From Tillandsia leiboldiana (lineage: Eukaryota; Streptophyta; Magnoliopsida; Poales; Bromeliaceae): a DNA stretch of 64,000 nt. Both the position numbers and the translations under genes were made by a program. The stretch lies in NCBI GenBank assembly GCA_029204045.2, contig CM055061.1, positions 47,888,977-47,952,976 of the forward strand, in the 5' to 3' direction. Below, piece after piece: positions 46,590 through 58,811 of this stretch. How positions within the stretch are numbered: the stretch's first letter is position 1; each line of letters starts with the position of its first letter. The notes under the pieces were generated by a model that saw nothing but the letters and a program-made list of their open reading frames with translations, did not search any database and was not told where the DNA came from.

Positions 46590-49500
46590 CTAAAGCTACT
46601 ATATATGTTAACATCTTTTCGATGAGAAAGACGTATAAATTTTGATCCAAAGACTATAAAATTAGGAGGGTATAATATCTTTCTTCTCCCATTTGGTTTA
46701 TTTTAATTTCTAATTTAAATTGGGAATAACAAAAATCATAATTATTTTCATAACAATTCAATTTTGAATTTCTTTTTCCTCGGTATAATATTTTCTACTT
46801 AGAGACACAATTATTATTGAATTTCAATTTACACTGTATGTGAATCTAAATATGGTATTCATATCAGCGAAATTGAGCCCTATCAAAAATTCACATGTGA
46901 ATAGTTCTGCACTAAATAATTATAAGAGTAAAAATATTGATATATTTTAGTGGGTTCAGACCTATAGCTTTAAGCATTTAGATTGAATAAGTTTCATTGG
47001 ATATGCCAATTCTTAGGTTGATTTGGGCTTAAGGCTGAGCCCAGAGCTCCTTATCAGGTTGTATTGGTTTGATTGGACTACTTATCAAAGTGGTTGTGGT
47101 GTGATTGACATGCCTCATTTTTAGGTTGAAATGGGCTTGGGCTGAGCCCAGAACTCATTAACAGATGGTATTGGTTTGACAATTTTAGGCTACTCATCTA
47201 AGTGGCTGTGGTGCGATCTAGTTGGTAGCACTTACAAACATGACAGATTCGCATAGTAGAGTCATAAGAGCTATGCTACATGTACATTTCATTTAGGGTG
47301 TACATGAGTCTGGATTAAATCTGTTCCATTGGATATATCACATTCTTTAGCTGATATGAGTCTGGACTAAATTCAGAACCCCCTGACAAGTTCAATCTCA
47401 CAATTAAAACTACACGAAAAAAATCCAACTGTTATAATTGGTATTATTATATATTAGTATATTCAAATTAATAGTAATTCCAGTAGCAGCAATTGACAAA
47501 TTTCACAGTCCTTGTAGCAATACAAAATAAAATAAAATAGATGTAGCAAAAACTGTTATATTTTTAATTATATAAACATATTCAATTAAACTGTATTTAT
47601 ATTATATGTTACCAAACGATTTCTTAGATTTGACTAAGGGCAAGTTTGGTTAAGAAGAATAATCCAAATCGAAATAAGAATGAAAATAGGATAGAATGGA
47701 AAACGGAATAATAAAAATAATAATTTATTTGGTTCATAACAGAAATTGAAATCGGAATTGGAATCATGTATAAATCGAAATTCAAAAAAATACATTTTTT
47801 ATTAAATATTTAAATTTGTTATTTAAATTTTTATTTAAAATTTGAATCTAAATTTGAATTTACGATTTGAATTTACAATTTAAATTCAAAGTCAAAATTT
47901 AAATTTAGAACTATAACATTAAAATTTAAAATTTTAAAATTAAAATTAAAGTTTTATATTTTAAATTCAAATGTGAAATTATAATTTAATTTAATAAATT
48001 TATATAATTTATATTTAATTCAAATAATAATTAGTGAAATTTTTTTTCTCAATATTTTCAGAATCAAAATTAACCTCCACTATAGAGGTGGGGGTGACTT
48101 TTGAGGAATTCAAATTCTCCCAGAAATGCTAATTTCTCAATTCACACACTAACAACTTATTTCGATTTTCATTACAAATCTCAAATACTTCAAACCAAAT
48201 AAGTTCTAAAATTATTATATCTACAATTAATTAAAAATAAAAATTTAAAATTTGTATTTATTGATATTTTAATATGAGTGTGATCACTGTATTTGAAGAA
48301 AAAATATTCCAACGAGCTTTTATTAAGTAATTTCCAATTCACTATCTTATGCTTGTTTTGTCTTTATTTAAAAATTATAATTTTATTTTTAGAGTCTATT
48401 TTTTTTTTTTTTTTATAAAATCACAGTATTAAAAAAAATTTTTAAATTTTTTTGAATAGAGAATTGGAAGCTTTCAATTAAATGAAAAACTTCTTATCCG
48501 TATTTGCAATGTACATTCTACACCCATTCCATCCTAAAATGAATATTATGTGACAAATAAAATTTATCTCATTCCAAAATAAAATGAGTATAAAATGTAT
48601 ACTCTATTTGAAATACACATTAGCATTTTTCATTTGAATAACCTCCCACCGGTAGATTAGTCTCCTAGTCCAAATCGTCTTTCTGGTAGACTCGCAGCCG
48701 ACACGCTCTTTCCTCTCGGATGCCAATCCACGTCCCTCAAAATCCGGCACGTGAACACTTTCCTCTACACGAACCTCAAACGGACTGCCGAAATCATTAC
48801 CCCAAACTGTTCCCTTCCATCTCTTTATGTTTGGGACCCCCTCAACTATAGGAAATGTTGAAATAGACCCATCAACCCCTAACTTTTTGATTGATGTGCC
48901 CTTAACTTTCATGTTTTAAAGAAAAATGCCTCCGGTAGATGGATGAGTTGTGCATTATTATTGTTATTATTTTTTAAATTTGGACTTATAAGATTAATTA
49001 AAAGTTAAATTTTATTAAATTTTATGACTCAATTAGTATTTTATAATAAATTAATCTAGTTTAATTTATTTCGAGTAGACTCCTCAATTTTATTTTACCA
49101 GCAATCCTTTAACTTCTATTTATTTTTATTAAGTTCTTACCGTTAATCAAGTTAACTATTTTGTTAAATTTCTTAGCTAAAAAATTGCGAGTATTTAATT
49201 AAAAAAAAATAAAAATGTATTGATCTTACACATTTTAATCTAACTATTTAACCCTTAAAAATTTTAATTTTACTATTTAATATTTTAAATTATTTAATTT
49301 AAATTATTTAATAATTTTAAAGCTTAAAAATTTGAATATATTATTTATTTTTATAAATCTGATAATCATAATTTATATAATTATGATTTTATTAAAATAA
49401 ATAGTGAGTCTAAAATTTATATAGAAAGTGTAATTAAATAATTTATATCAGGTAAATAAAAAGATTGAGTATCAAAATTAAAATTTTAAAATATTAGGCA

Positions 49501-49632
49501 GTTGAATCAAATAGGACCAATTCCTTCAAGTAAATTTCAAATTCTATATGCTTTTATTAAAAAAAAAATAAAAGTGGAGGAGTATCTTTCCAAATGTCGT
49601 ATAGTTGAGGGGTCTTCATACATTTTCACCCA
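46590..49632. other. AT-rich intergenic DNA upstream of the R3H gene
   Basis: No gene recognised. It includes a diverged tandem pair of about 125 bp at 46986-47240 (GGGCTTxxGGCTGAGCCCAGA, GTATTGGTTTGA, AAGTGGxTGTGGTG) with a weaker third unit near 47330-47380. A possible fold-back element is at about 47636-48212. A 102-codon minus-strand frame at 48604-48912 has no recognisable domain. Confidence 0.5.
47636..48212. mobile_element. Possible fold-back (MITE-like) element
   Basis: The left end GGGCAAGTTTGGTTAAGAAGAA and the reverse of the right end AGAACTTATTTGGTTTGAAG are similar, and both continue into AAATCGAAAT-type sequence. The AT-rich middle has no coding. No target duplication found, so this is weak. 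Confidence 0.3.
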
Positions 49633-49639
49633 TATAAAA
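49633..49639 (+). promoter_or_regulatory. Probable TATA box of the R3H gene
   Basis: TATAAAA in CACCCATATAAAATCC, 132 bases upstream of the ATG. The predicted leader of about 100 bases contains the CT repeat at 49709. Confidence 0.55.
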
Positions 49640-49704
49640 TCCAGAGACCATCTTCGTCCCGTTCCTCTTCGCCAAGGCAAAAGGCGAGGGGAGGGGGAGG
49701 GGAT

Positions 49705-49708
<4 letters not shown>

Positions 49709-49755
<47 letters not shown>
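49709..49755 (+). repeat. (CT)n repeat in the R3H leader
   Basis: About 23 CT units just upstream of the start codon at 49771. CT-rich leaders are common in plant genes and can bind GAGA-type factors; length variation between alleles is likely. Confidence 0.85.
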
Positions 49756-49758
<3 letters not shown>

Positions 49759-49770
49759 CTCGATCTCGAG

Positions 49771-52700
49771 ATGGGTTCCATGGAGACCCCAATACCCTGT
49801 GCCCCGGCGCACGATAGCGGCTCGGAGGAGGTGGAGGTGGAGGTGGAGGTGGAGGTGGAGGAGAAAGGGGAGGAGACGGAGACGGAGACGGAGACGGAGA
49901 CGGAGACGGGGCTCAGCCCCGTGGATCCATTCCTCGTCGAAGCCCTCGAGAACCCTCGCCATCGCCTCACCGGTAAAATTGCGTGATTGAGCTTTTTTGT
50001 TAGCTTAATTGTTGGATTAGATGTTGATTAGGGATTTATCAAGGTTTGATGCATAGGAGGCGGAATTGATTTGTATGTTTTGGGAATTTGGGGTTTGGGG
50101 TTTGCTAATTTGTGTTTTGAGGCGAATTTGATGGTTTGAGTCTGTTCTGATCTTGTTATGCTTGCTCCTGGTGATTTGTGAAGGTTTAGGGAGGTTAATT
50201 TCCATTAGGTTTTTGATAAGACGATGATGTAAAGGGCAACTTGGTTTAATAGTAGGTTTGAGATGGATTTGAAGGTCCGTGTTACCCAAAAGATCGATTT
50301 TTTTGGGTAACATGGTATTAGAGCCAACCCTATGCTCCTGCCGTTCTATAAGTCATGGGTCTGATCCCCACCTTCAACATCCATGTAATGGATTTATTTA
50401 ATGGGTTAAATATCTACTTGCCTCGCCTGTCATTTCCACGTTCCTTTTGTATCCATTATGCACGAGAATGAAGGGACAAAGCTAGAATTTAATTTTTGGA
50501 GGGACTAAACAAAATTTATTATAATAGTTAATTATTTAAAATTAGTAATTAATAGTTAGATATTATTTTTTTTTAAAAAATGATGTAAAACAAAGTTGGT
50601 AGGGGGGCCATGGCCCCTGCCAGTTCCCCCCACCCCCCCCTCCGTCCCTGCATGAGTCTATAACTTGGTTTAGTAATTTTATTTTCTGTTGGAGTCTACA
50701 TACTAAATAGATCTATACATTAGCTAAGCCACTCAAATAGTTTTCATCTCCATATTCACTTCCAATGTGATGTTCCCATGCTTGAGATCACTTGGCGAAT
50801 CTTTTTGTCGTGAATCCCAATTACTTCGCCCGGCACGAATTGATATGTTGTTGGATTTGCTTGCGCTCCCATATCATACAATAGGTGTGATGACTTATTA
50901 CTTCCATTATAATGCCTTCAAGTTGTTCTGGTAGACAATACATGTCCAATTGTTTTTGGATAAGCAATTTGCTATGTTCTTCAATCTCTACTTCCTCCTA
51001 TTATATCTTTTCATTGCATAGTATGGTTCCACACTATGCAGCAGATTTTCTATCTTGCTGCTCTTCGATATTATTTTCTTCATTTTCATTGCTATCATAA
51101 TCTCTCTTTATTTTGAATGCCGTTAATTTGCTTTGCAAATTTATGAATTTTTGCTATTAGGGGTTTGACAGGCATATCTTGTTTGATGCTTTGGTCACAT
51201 TATCTAAACATATCTTTGGTTTCTATTTAGTTTTCTTAAATTCGAGGTTTTCTAGGTCAAATTTCCTAAGTGGTGAATAATCCTTTTCATGTTTCTTTCA
51301 CCGTGTAAGATCCTTCACTACAAGTGATGAAGCTTTATCTCCTGATAAAGAGACCTATGCACGAATAATGAATCTGTTGATTGTTTGACTCGGACAATAA
51401 AATTTCTATTAACACCATGATGATGCAACCGGTTGTATGCAGGTTGCTTGTATATAGTTTTTTTTTTTTAGGGAGAAGATGTTAGGAAGACATGAACTTT
51501 ACCATTACTACCCTTTTTTATAAATTAGATTTACTGATGTCGATTGCAAAAGAACCAATATAGCTTTATGATGGATTTTGATGTTGTTAGTATAGATTTG
51601 TAGTATATAAGGCGTTTTCCCAGGTTTCATATAGGTTCCCGCTGCAAAAATTAGACTCAGTAACATGAAATCATAATATCTATAATTAATTGAGTCTACA
51701 GAAGTTTAATCGAGAAAAGAAGGAAGAAAAAGAGTTGGAGAGAGAAGCTTCACACCTAGGAAACAATCTATATTGTTACCAAACTCCGCTTCCATACGTC
51801 TCAAATGACAGAAAACTTTTTACTCTTCGAGTGGGTTACTCCTACTGCCTAGGGCTTCTTTAGATGAGTGCATTGGTTCGAGAATCCCTGTTTCTCTGTT
51901 CCAAGTTATCTGAGTAAATTTAAATTAACTAGTACTACTGAAAAGAAAAATCCCATTTGATCCCTGTATACTGGAGTACAACCTTCTGACTTTTAAATTG
52001 GAGCGTTTTGTAACAACCCTAGAGGAGAGGGGCAGAGATGGTGGTGAGAAGGAGTAGAGCTCTGGAGGGGGGAGGAGAAGAGGCGAAACTAACCATAGTA
52101 AGAGGAAGCGTAGGAGGAGGAGTAAGGTTAGAGGGAGTACAATAGTAGGTGAGACGAGACAGGCGTCAGGGGCACCAGGGAGTTCTGGAGTGTTCCAGCG
52201 AAGCGGGCGTCAGGTAGTGAGGAACCCGATCCGTCCATTAGGGGGGGTGGAGCGAGCGTTAAGCGAAGGAGAATCCGACCCGCCCGTTAAAAGCAGCAAG
52301 GAGCAGGTACTGTAGCGAGGGAGGATCCAGCCCACAAGCTCGGTAGCAGCAGAGAAGTGGCCCGACAAGGCCCACTCATGATATACAATTTAATATACAA
52401 CCCTCAAAGTAGTAGTATTACAATTTAGTCCTCGCGATGAACAGTATAAATAGCACATTGTATGATTGAGAAGGCAACGAATATATGAATTGCTTCACTT
52501 CTCTTTTTAAATCCTTCCCTCCAAACCTCTCTTTCTCTCTCCTCTTCCCAGATCTCCCAAAACCCTCTTCTCAACTCCCCCAAATCTCCCTCCAATTCTT
52601 CTAATTTTCCCTCATCCTCACAGATCAAGCTCCAATTCGATCAACAAGATCAAATTGGAACTACCATCATCCTCACCGTCGTCGATCTCAGAGCAAGTTC

Positions 52701-55700
52701 ATCCTCGATCGGGCGACGGATCGTCCGGTACAAGCTATCATCCTCTCCGCCAAGCCAGATCTCAGAGCGCTCTCTTCATCGATTGGCTGCGGATCGTCAA
52801 GAGTGTTACACGTTTAAACCACCATTTATCTTTAAATGGGAGGATATTAAAAGAAACAAAGACACTAGGAGCCTAGTGGGTTGTGAACTCAGGACCTTCT
52901 GCTTTAATATCATGTGAAACAATAGTTTGTCTGTGAACACCATTGTTCTAAATAGCTTCCGTGGCGGCCGCCATTTAGTTGCATGCTTGGTGCTACGCTT
53001 TTTGCATAGCAGGTCTCTATGGCGTTTTGGAACAAAGCGGGCCAATTTTGCGAGTGTCTCCCGCCTTGGCAGCCGCCATATAGCGGGAAAAAAGCGGCCG
53101 CCATATGCTAACAAGTTAAATGTTGGTTTTTAATTGCGTTGTAAGGATGCTATTCATAGTTTTCTTCCTCTTTTCTTCTTTTTCTTCTTTCTTTTTGTTT
53201 TTTTGCTTCTTTTTCTTCTTCTTCTCTCCTCTTCTCCTCATCTAAATTTCTTCCTCTTTTTCATCTTCTCCGGTTTTCTTCTTCTTTGTTGCTGCTGCTG
53301 CTGTTGTTCTTCTTCTTCTTCTCTGTTTTTCTTATTCTCTATTTTATTACTTCTTCTTTTCTTCTCATTTTTGGTTTAAAGATGATGCCGATTGAAATGT
53401 TGAAGTTTAACTTTATTCTTTAAATTTGTATTTTAATACAATTTTTAATTTTTAATTTTTTGTGATCTTCATTTAGTTGGAACCTTTTACTATTGCTATT
53501 TTAGATCCTATGTTTACTTATTCTACTTTTATTTACTTGATTGACTAGTAAAGTAGTAATAAATTGATAATATATAATATTAAAAAAATCAAGTCCGCCA
53601 TGGGCATATAGTGTCCGCCATGTCGCCCACTATCCGCTATCAGCTGTAAAGACCCCTATCCACTACATGCTCGCCACGCGCCATTTAGAACATTGGTGAA
53701 CGCTTACGCCACTGGAAAACAGTGTTTTAATCACTTATAATTTAAGATCAGCCATTCATATGAGGCAGTTTGAGTAAACTGATTACCACAATGATCCATG
53801 TGCTTCCTATTTGGCGAATGGAGGACTGAAATTTGCACCATTTTTTGTCACGCCCCAGGGCTCTTTTTGTAGAGTCTTTTTTTAAAAAAGACCCAATTTG
53901 AAAAGTAACGCCAGCGGAAAAAGGTCCAAATTTTTTTTTTGAACAACACCAATTTTAAATTGATTAATTGAAATTAAATGAGCTTTATACATAAACTAAG
54001 CTGGACTAATGATGATTCATATCAAAAAAAGCTCCAGGAGTCTTTTTATTGATTTCAACTACTTAATTTTGAATGGACAAACAACTAGATCATCATGGTT
54101 TAGTAGTCCTGGTAATTGAAATCATCTCGCTCTAGTAACTTTGAATTCTCAGTTGTGCTGTTGTGTTACTTGATCTTTGCTCTATTAGTCCCGCCATGAG
54201 TTGGGCTATTTGAACTATATAGGCAGTAGCGACACACAGAATTTACATTTCAAATTTAGGTAGATTCATTTAAAGTGAATCCTTTCGGGGTTTGATTTTG
54301 ATCAGCTATTTATGTTCTTGCAAAACTTTTAAGCTTAGTTTAAAAGTCACAAGGCACATACGCACTTGGGCAAGATGAGGTGCACATTTACACAAATTTT
54401 CAGAGACAGAAAATACTCATTTAATGTCTTATATTACCACTATAAACAAATCACAAGTTCGATTAAAAAAGTAATATTTATAAAACTGAATTATCCTTAT
54501 AACAAATCACTAAGATTGATTCATTTAGCATGCTAAAACCCACAAATTTCTGGAAGCTACATATATAAACAGCTAAATATCCTGCATCTAGGGTTTCTCA
54601 ACCCTTTTGCTCTAACATTCTGATTCCACTTATAAAATTTGAAGTCCATATCTTAGATAGGCGTGTTTGACTGGCGTCAAGCACCAAGATGGAGGTGCAC
54701 ACCATGGCCTTTGGGCCCCAAGGTTGGTTCTGCGAGTCTAGGCACTGAGTTGTGCACCTGTGGCGTGCCTTTTCAAACTGTTCCTTTAAGGTGGATATGT
54801 GCCCATATTAGAACAATAGTGTCCAAAGATTTTCTGGACACTGTGAATAAGTAAAGAAGCTAGCCCAAAATGTCTCAATGTCATTTCAATTAATTCTGTA
54901 AAAAAAAAGGGTTTTGTTATATGGATATTGGTGCTTCTGATTCTTTGATGGATCGCTTAGGTCACTACTGACAAGGTTGATCAGAGGATTCTGTTGTATG
55001 ATTAGCTCTCATCATGAAAGCTGTTTTGACAAGGTAATCAGAAAAAAAAAAGATATGATTAATCCATTATATTTCAATCTTTATGAATGTGATGCCGAGG
55101 ATGGTTTTGAATTAATTGTCACTGTAACATTAGGTAAAAGTAGTGCCGTAATTGAGCCTCGGGTGTGGTAGCATTGGCTTAAAATGAATTTCAAATGCAA
55201 TGTCAAGCCTGTTTTCCAGTTTTTTTTCAGTCACATACTGAGTCTAATCTGTTAGCCTGATATTCGCGAAACAACTCTAACATGTTCTTCCATGTGAGAT
55301 AAGATCAAGCTGGAATCGTTTCTAAACCACACAGTTCTGGTGTATCATACGGGCAAATGCTGACCATGCTTGCCCGCGTCAATATCCTTTTGTTTTCTTT
55401 GAGGAAATTGCCCATGCCAGTGTTGGGATTTGAAAAATGAACTGTCATCACTGTTACATATGTATATACTATTATATAAATATTACATGTATTTGATATG
55501 TATTATACTAATCCTTCATCTTATTGTGATATCGTATTGTAGTGTAGAGCATATTACTTCAACCTTACAGGACTGAGCTTTACAAAACTATTGTTTATTT
55601 GGGTTTTAAATTATTAAAGGTCCTAACATAAGGATTTATCAGGTTTGTCACTGTCAAAGGGAGCTCTCGTTGAGACTTATGGAAAAATGTCATATTGACT

Positions 55701-57917
55701 TATTTTATTCGATGTTTTGCTGTCATGTTTCTTCTGTCTGCTGAGATCCTATAGATTTACTGTTTTTCCTTCTTTTTTTTTCTTTTTTTTTTTTTTTTCT
55801 CTTTTTTCACAGAAACCTGTCATCGAAACCTGATAGAGTAATACAAGACAAACAAGTTAATTCCTCTTTTCTCCCTTATATGTGCTTAAAATTTCAGATT
55901 TCTTATCCTTTTTCTTTTTTAGCCTTAATTAACAGTCAAAAAGCTCTCTTACTCTTTGTGAGATATGTTAGGTGAGTTGAGAGCTGGTGGGCTGGAAGTA
56001 GGCCTTTTTATTTATATGTTGAATCTTGAACCAAATTATTTCAAATGTATGCATTGGAATAAATAGCCGTCTAAAGGATTTAAATAGTAAATTTGCCTTG
56101 TGAGTTTGTTTTGCTTCGAAGTAATTGCCTTCTTCTATTGACTTCACAATGTAGTTCTGCGGATGGAGTTGGATATACAAAAGTTCATGCAGAATCCTAG
56201 TCTCCAGGAATTTGAATTCCAGCACTTCCCTACATCATACCTTCGGTGTGCTGCTCATCGTGTTGCTCAACATTATGGTTTAGAGACTACCATAGTAGAT
56301 AGCATACTAGACGGTTCAGTTAGCAGAATAATTGCAAGAAAAGCATCTGTAAGCAAAATTCCATTTATTTCTTTATCAGAAATCCCTAGTAAGCTGAATG
56401 AAACCGAGACGAGAGAAAAGTTTAGGATTGCTATTCGTCAAAGACCTAATAAAGTTTCCTTAAGTGACGCAAATGGTTTAGAAACCAAGAAAAATCTATT
56501 GAAAACTGTCGAAGAGAGAAAGGAGGAGTATGATAAAGCACGGGCCCGTATATTCAGTGGTACTAGTGTTACTGACCTCGAGATTCCATCACCTTCAGCT
56601 ACAGCTGTTGGAAGAAACTTGTCTTTAGAAAGAGAAGAATCAGTTAGTTTCAGGCCCTTGGTTGAAGAGCATGAAAAGATAACAATAAATGATGGTCCCT
56701 CTAGAGTTGCCATTTTCAGAGACAGGGAAAAGGATCGCAATGACCCGGATTATGATCGGAGTTATGGAAGGTATTGCTTTTGTTATGTCAAAGTTGCATT
56801 ACGATATGTTTCTTGTGTTGATTAAATGACGTAATAACCATTTCTGAACTTTTATAGGTATTTTCAGGGTCTTGCTCCCAACCCCAACTTTTATATAGGG
56901 GCTTTTAGTGCCCTTCAGCCTCCACTTTTGCAATATGATGGGAGTTTTCTGCAGTTTGGTAACTTCCCTGGAAACCAAACCTCTTTCAACTGTGGTATGT
57001 CAGATTCAACTATGAACACCTTTCCTGCCGTTGGGTATCAACAATCATTCAGTGGAGCTGCATACCAACAATGGCCTGCGTCTACTATGATGTACACAAA
57101 CTGCTATTACAATCCTAGACAAGCCATCATTCAGGTTAGTAAATTGTCTTCCAATCTGACTAGTGTCTTCTGGGTTTTTGACTTATGCTCTTGATTTTCT
57201 TCCTTGGCGTTCCACTTTCTTGGTTTTGCAAATATGGAAGAACTAGATTTTCCTTCTGGCCACCTCAGCTCAGGCAATCTTGGTCTCACTCAAAGGAGAA
57301 CTTTTAGAATCAAATTATAGAAATGTTTAAGCTATATTTTCTTCACCTACTAACAAATCACTATATCCTTCCTCGTATGATAAGCAAGGTTTTAAGTGTC
57401 CAATGGCACGTGCTGTGCCATACCGTGCCGATAACATAGTATAATGATACAATCTTCGTGCTGATGGCATGACTAAACATTTTTTTTTTTTTTTTTTTCT
57501 TATAGATAGCAAGTATAGTTATTTTAATAATGTGCAAAAGATTTGATAAATATATATAATAAGTAATTAAAATATATAAATGCCAAAGAAAGTAAATATT
57601 TTATGTTGTAGTGTAACAACGCGCATGTATTTTTGTTGCCGGCATACATCGGCGTAGCACGACATCATGCCATACTGAGCCAACAAGTTCTCGGCACTAG
57701 TGCCATAATACTCAAATCCTCGATGATAAGTCATTCCTTGTTTCCTTGTGAATGTTCACTTAGTAGATCTTATTTTAAATTGATTGAAATTTGTTTTGTG
57801 GGAGGGCTATTGCCTTTCCTTGCTGCATTACTCATGTTCTGTGGAGTTGAGGTTTGAAAAAACCTATGAAATGGAGTTCCATTTATAAAACTTATTAGCT
57901 ATCTTTTTATTTTTTTA

Positions 57918-57954
<37 letters not shown>

Positions 57955-58081
57955 TTTTTTTCTTGTTGCACCTTGTTAGTTTCGGCCATAGTGATGGTTA
58001 GCAATCTGGGGGTGCCATTTAACACTCAGTTTTGTGCAGGTTCCATCCTACCAGAGCTTTGATCACTCGCACAACGGCTAG
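49771..58081 (+). CDS. R3H and SUZ domain RNA-binding protein (four exons)
   Basis: Exons 49771-49972, 56155-56770, 56858-57134 and 58040-58081 join in frame to 378 aa; all three introns are GT...AG. Residues 1-55 are acidic, with Glu-Val and Glu-Thr repeats. The R3H domain spans about 60-145 and has the naming motif R-CAA-H (Arg98, His102) in TSYLRCAAHRVAQHYGL; R3H folds bind single-stranded nucleic acid. A SUZ domain follows (about 155-203, AIRQRPNK ... EEYDKARARIFSG), an RNA-binding motif often paired with R3H. The C-terminus is Gln/Asn/Tyr-rich, with a low-complexity, prion-like look. Plant members are usually annotated as R3H-domain or ARPP21-like proteins; function is poorly known, so an mRNA-binding role is inferred. 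The splice RLT|V|LRMELDIQKFM matches the conserved family sequence, which supports joining exon 1 across the 6.2-kb intron. Confidence 0.92.
49826..49908 (+). repeat. Two adjoining coding hexanucleotide repeats
   Basis: GAGGTG repeated about five times (Glu-Val) and then GAGACG repeated about five times (Glu-Thr) in exon 1, separated by GAGGAGAAAGGG. Both keep the reading frame. Confidence 0.9.
49973..52003 (+). other. R3H intron 1, first part
   Basis: Intron sequence with no gene. TGGTATTAGAGCC at 50309 resembles the initiator tRNA-Met primer-binding site of LTR elements, but no LTR is evident around it. The T/A-rich remainder (50350-52000) shows nothing I can name. Confidence 0.5.
52009..52810 (+). 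mobile_element. Solo LTR in R3H intron 1
   Basis: 802 bp from TGTAACAACCC to GAGTGTTACA, with short inverted ends TGTAACA/TGTTACA. Perfect five-base target duplication CGTTT at 52004-52008 and 52811-52815. A TATAAATA box at 52445 suits an LTR promoter in plus orientation, the same direction as the host gene. Superfamily not determined. Confidence 0.85.
52941..53695. mobile_element. hAT-type MITE in R3H intron 1
   Basis: Ends CATTGTTCTAAAT and, in inverse, CAATGTTCTAAAT, followed on both sides by GGCGG/GCGCC-rich stretches. Flanks GTGAACAC (52933-52940) and GTGAACGC (53696-53703) are an eight-base target duplication with one change, the hAT size. The interior holds a CTT-rich tract (53155-53360) and no transposase. 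Confidence 0.75.
53848..54350 (-). mobile_element. Possible minus-strand LTR fragment in R3H intron 1
   Basis: TGTCACGCCCCAGGG at 53848 resembles the reversed 3' end of the gypsy LTRs in this window. No right border or target duplication was found, and the right limit given is only where similarity in character fades. Confidence 0.25.
54351..56154 (+). other. R3H intron 1, last part
   Basis: AT-rich intron DNA with T-runs (for example 55775-55808). No gene or clear transposon. The acceptor is ACAATGTAG before 56155. Confidence 0.6.
57388..57723. mobile_element. Possible fold-back element in R3H intron 3
   Basis: Left AAGGTTTTAAGTGTCCAATG continuing into GCACGTGC, and the reverse of the right end GAGGATTTGAGTATTATGG continuing into CACTAGTGC, are similar. 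Repeated GCACGxxxTGCCA phrases lie inside, with an AT-rich centre. No target duplication identified. Confidence 0.45.
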
Positions 58082-58765
58082 AAGTTGGACGGTGCAGATT
58101 GTTCATCAATTTTTATGTCTCCTAAGCTATGGTAAAGTAGAGAAACTGAGAATGATTCACTCATATATATTCTAGTCTTTTGATTGTAGCAATTTACTTA
58201 AACTAAAAATGCTTAACATATTATGCTAGTTTGCACATGTACTGTTCTATGTTGAAACTTCGTAGTACATGAAAGACATGACTTTCTTATACTTTCACTT
58301 GTTTGGTGTGAAGTCGGTTCGTCTCTCTCATTCAATTTCCTCTACGAAAAAAACTGAATACTTGTAGCCGCACTCTGGCCCAACTATGATGATTGTGCAT
58401 TTCTATATGAGAGATCATTTGTCGGTATATTTAAAATTCCCTTCATCCCTTGGAAAAAAATTCTTTCCATCAACTAAAGTGGATTATAAAACTTGGATTG
58501 TAATAATTTTAAAAGTTTTGAGTTAAAAATTATTACAAAGTAATGTCTGAGGACTAAAGTGTTTCTGATATCATAGTTTGAGGACCAAATGTGTAATTTA
58601 TTCTAAAAGAAAGAAAAATGTTTTTTTGTATTCTAGGATGAAATGAATTATACAAGTCATTTTAAAGTGATTAGTAAAAAAAATTTCATCCTTGGATGGG
58701 ATGTACATTATATAGGTGTATGATTAGTATTGTTAAAAAAAAAAAAAAATTATTTGATTGCGTGT

Positions 58766-58811
<46 letters not shown>

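Noticed and set aside
48604..48912. 102-codon minus-strand frame
   Set aside because: No domain recognised and no gene signals around it; it may be a relic of a repeat, but I cannot support a gene.
49502..49990. 162- and 141-codon frames overlapping R3H exon 1 in other frames
   Set aside because: Products are translations of the CT and GAGGTG/GAGACG repeats; the correct frame is fixed by splicing to the R3H domain.
50300..50330. TGGTATTAGAGCC as a primer-binding site of a further LTR element
   Set aside because: No LTR end immediately before it and no paired repeat; kept only as a note in the intron entry.
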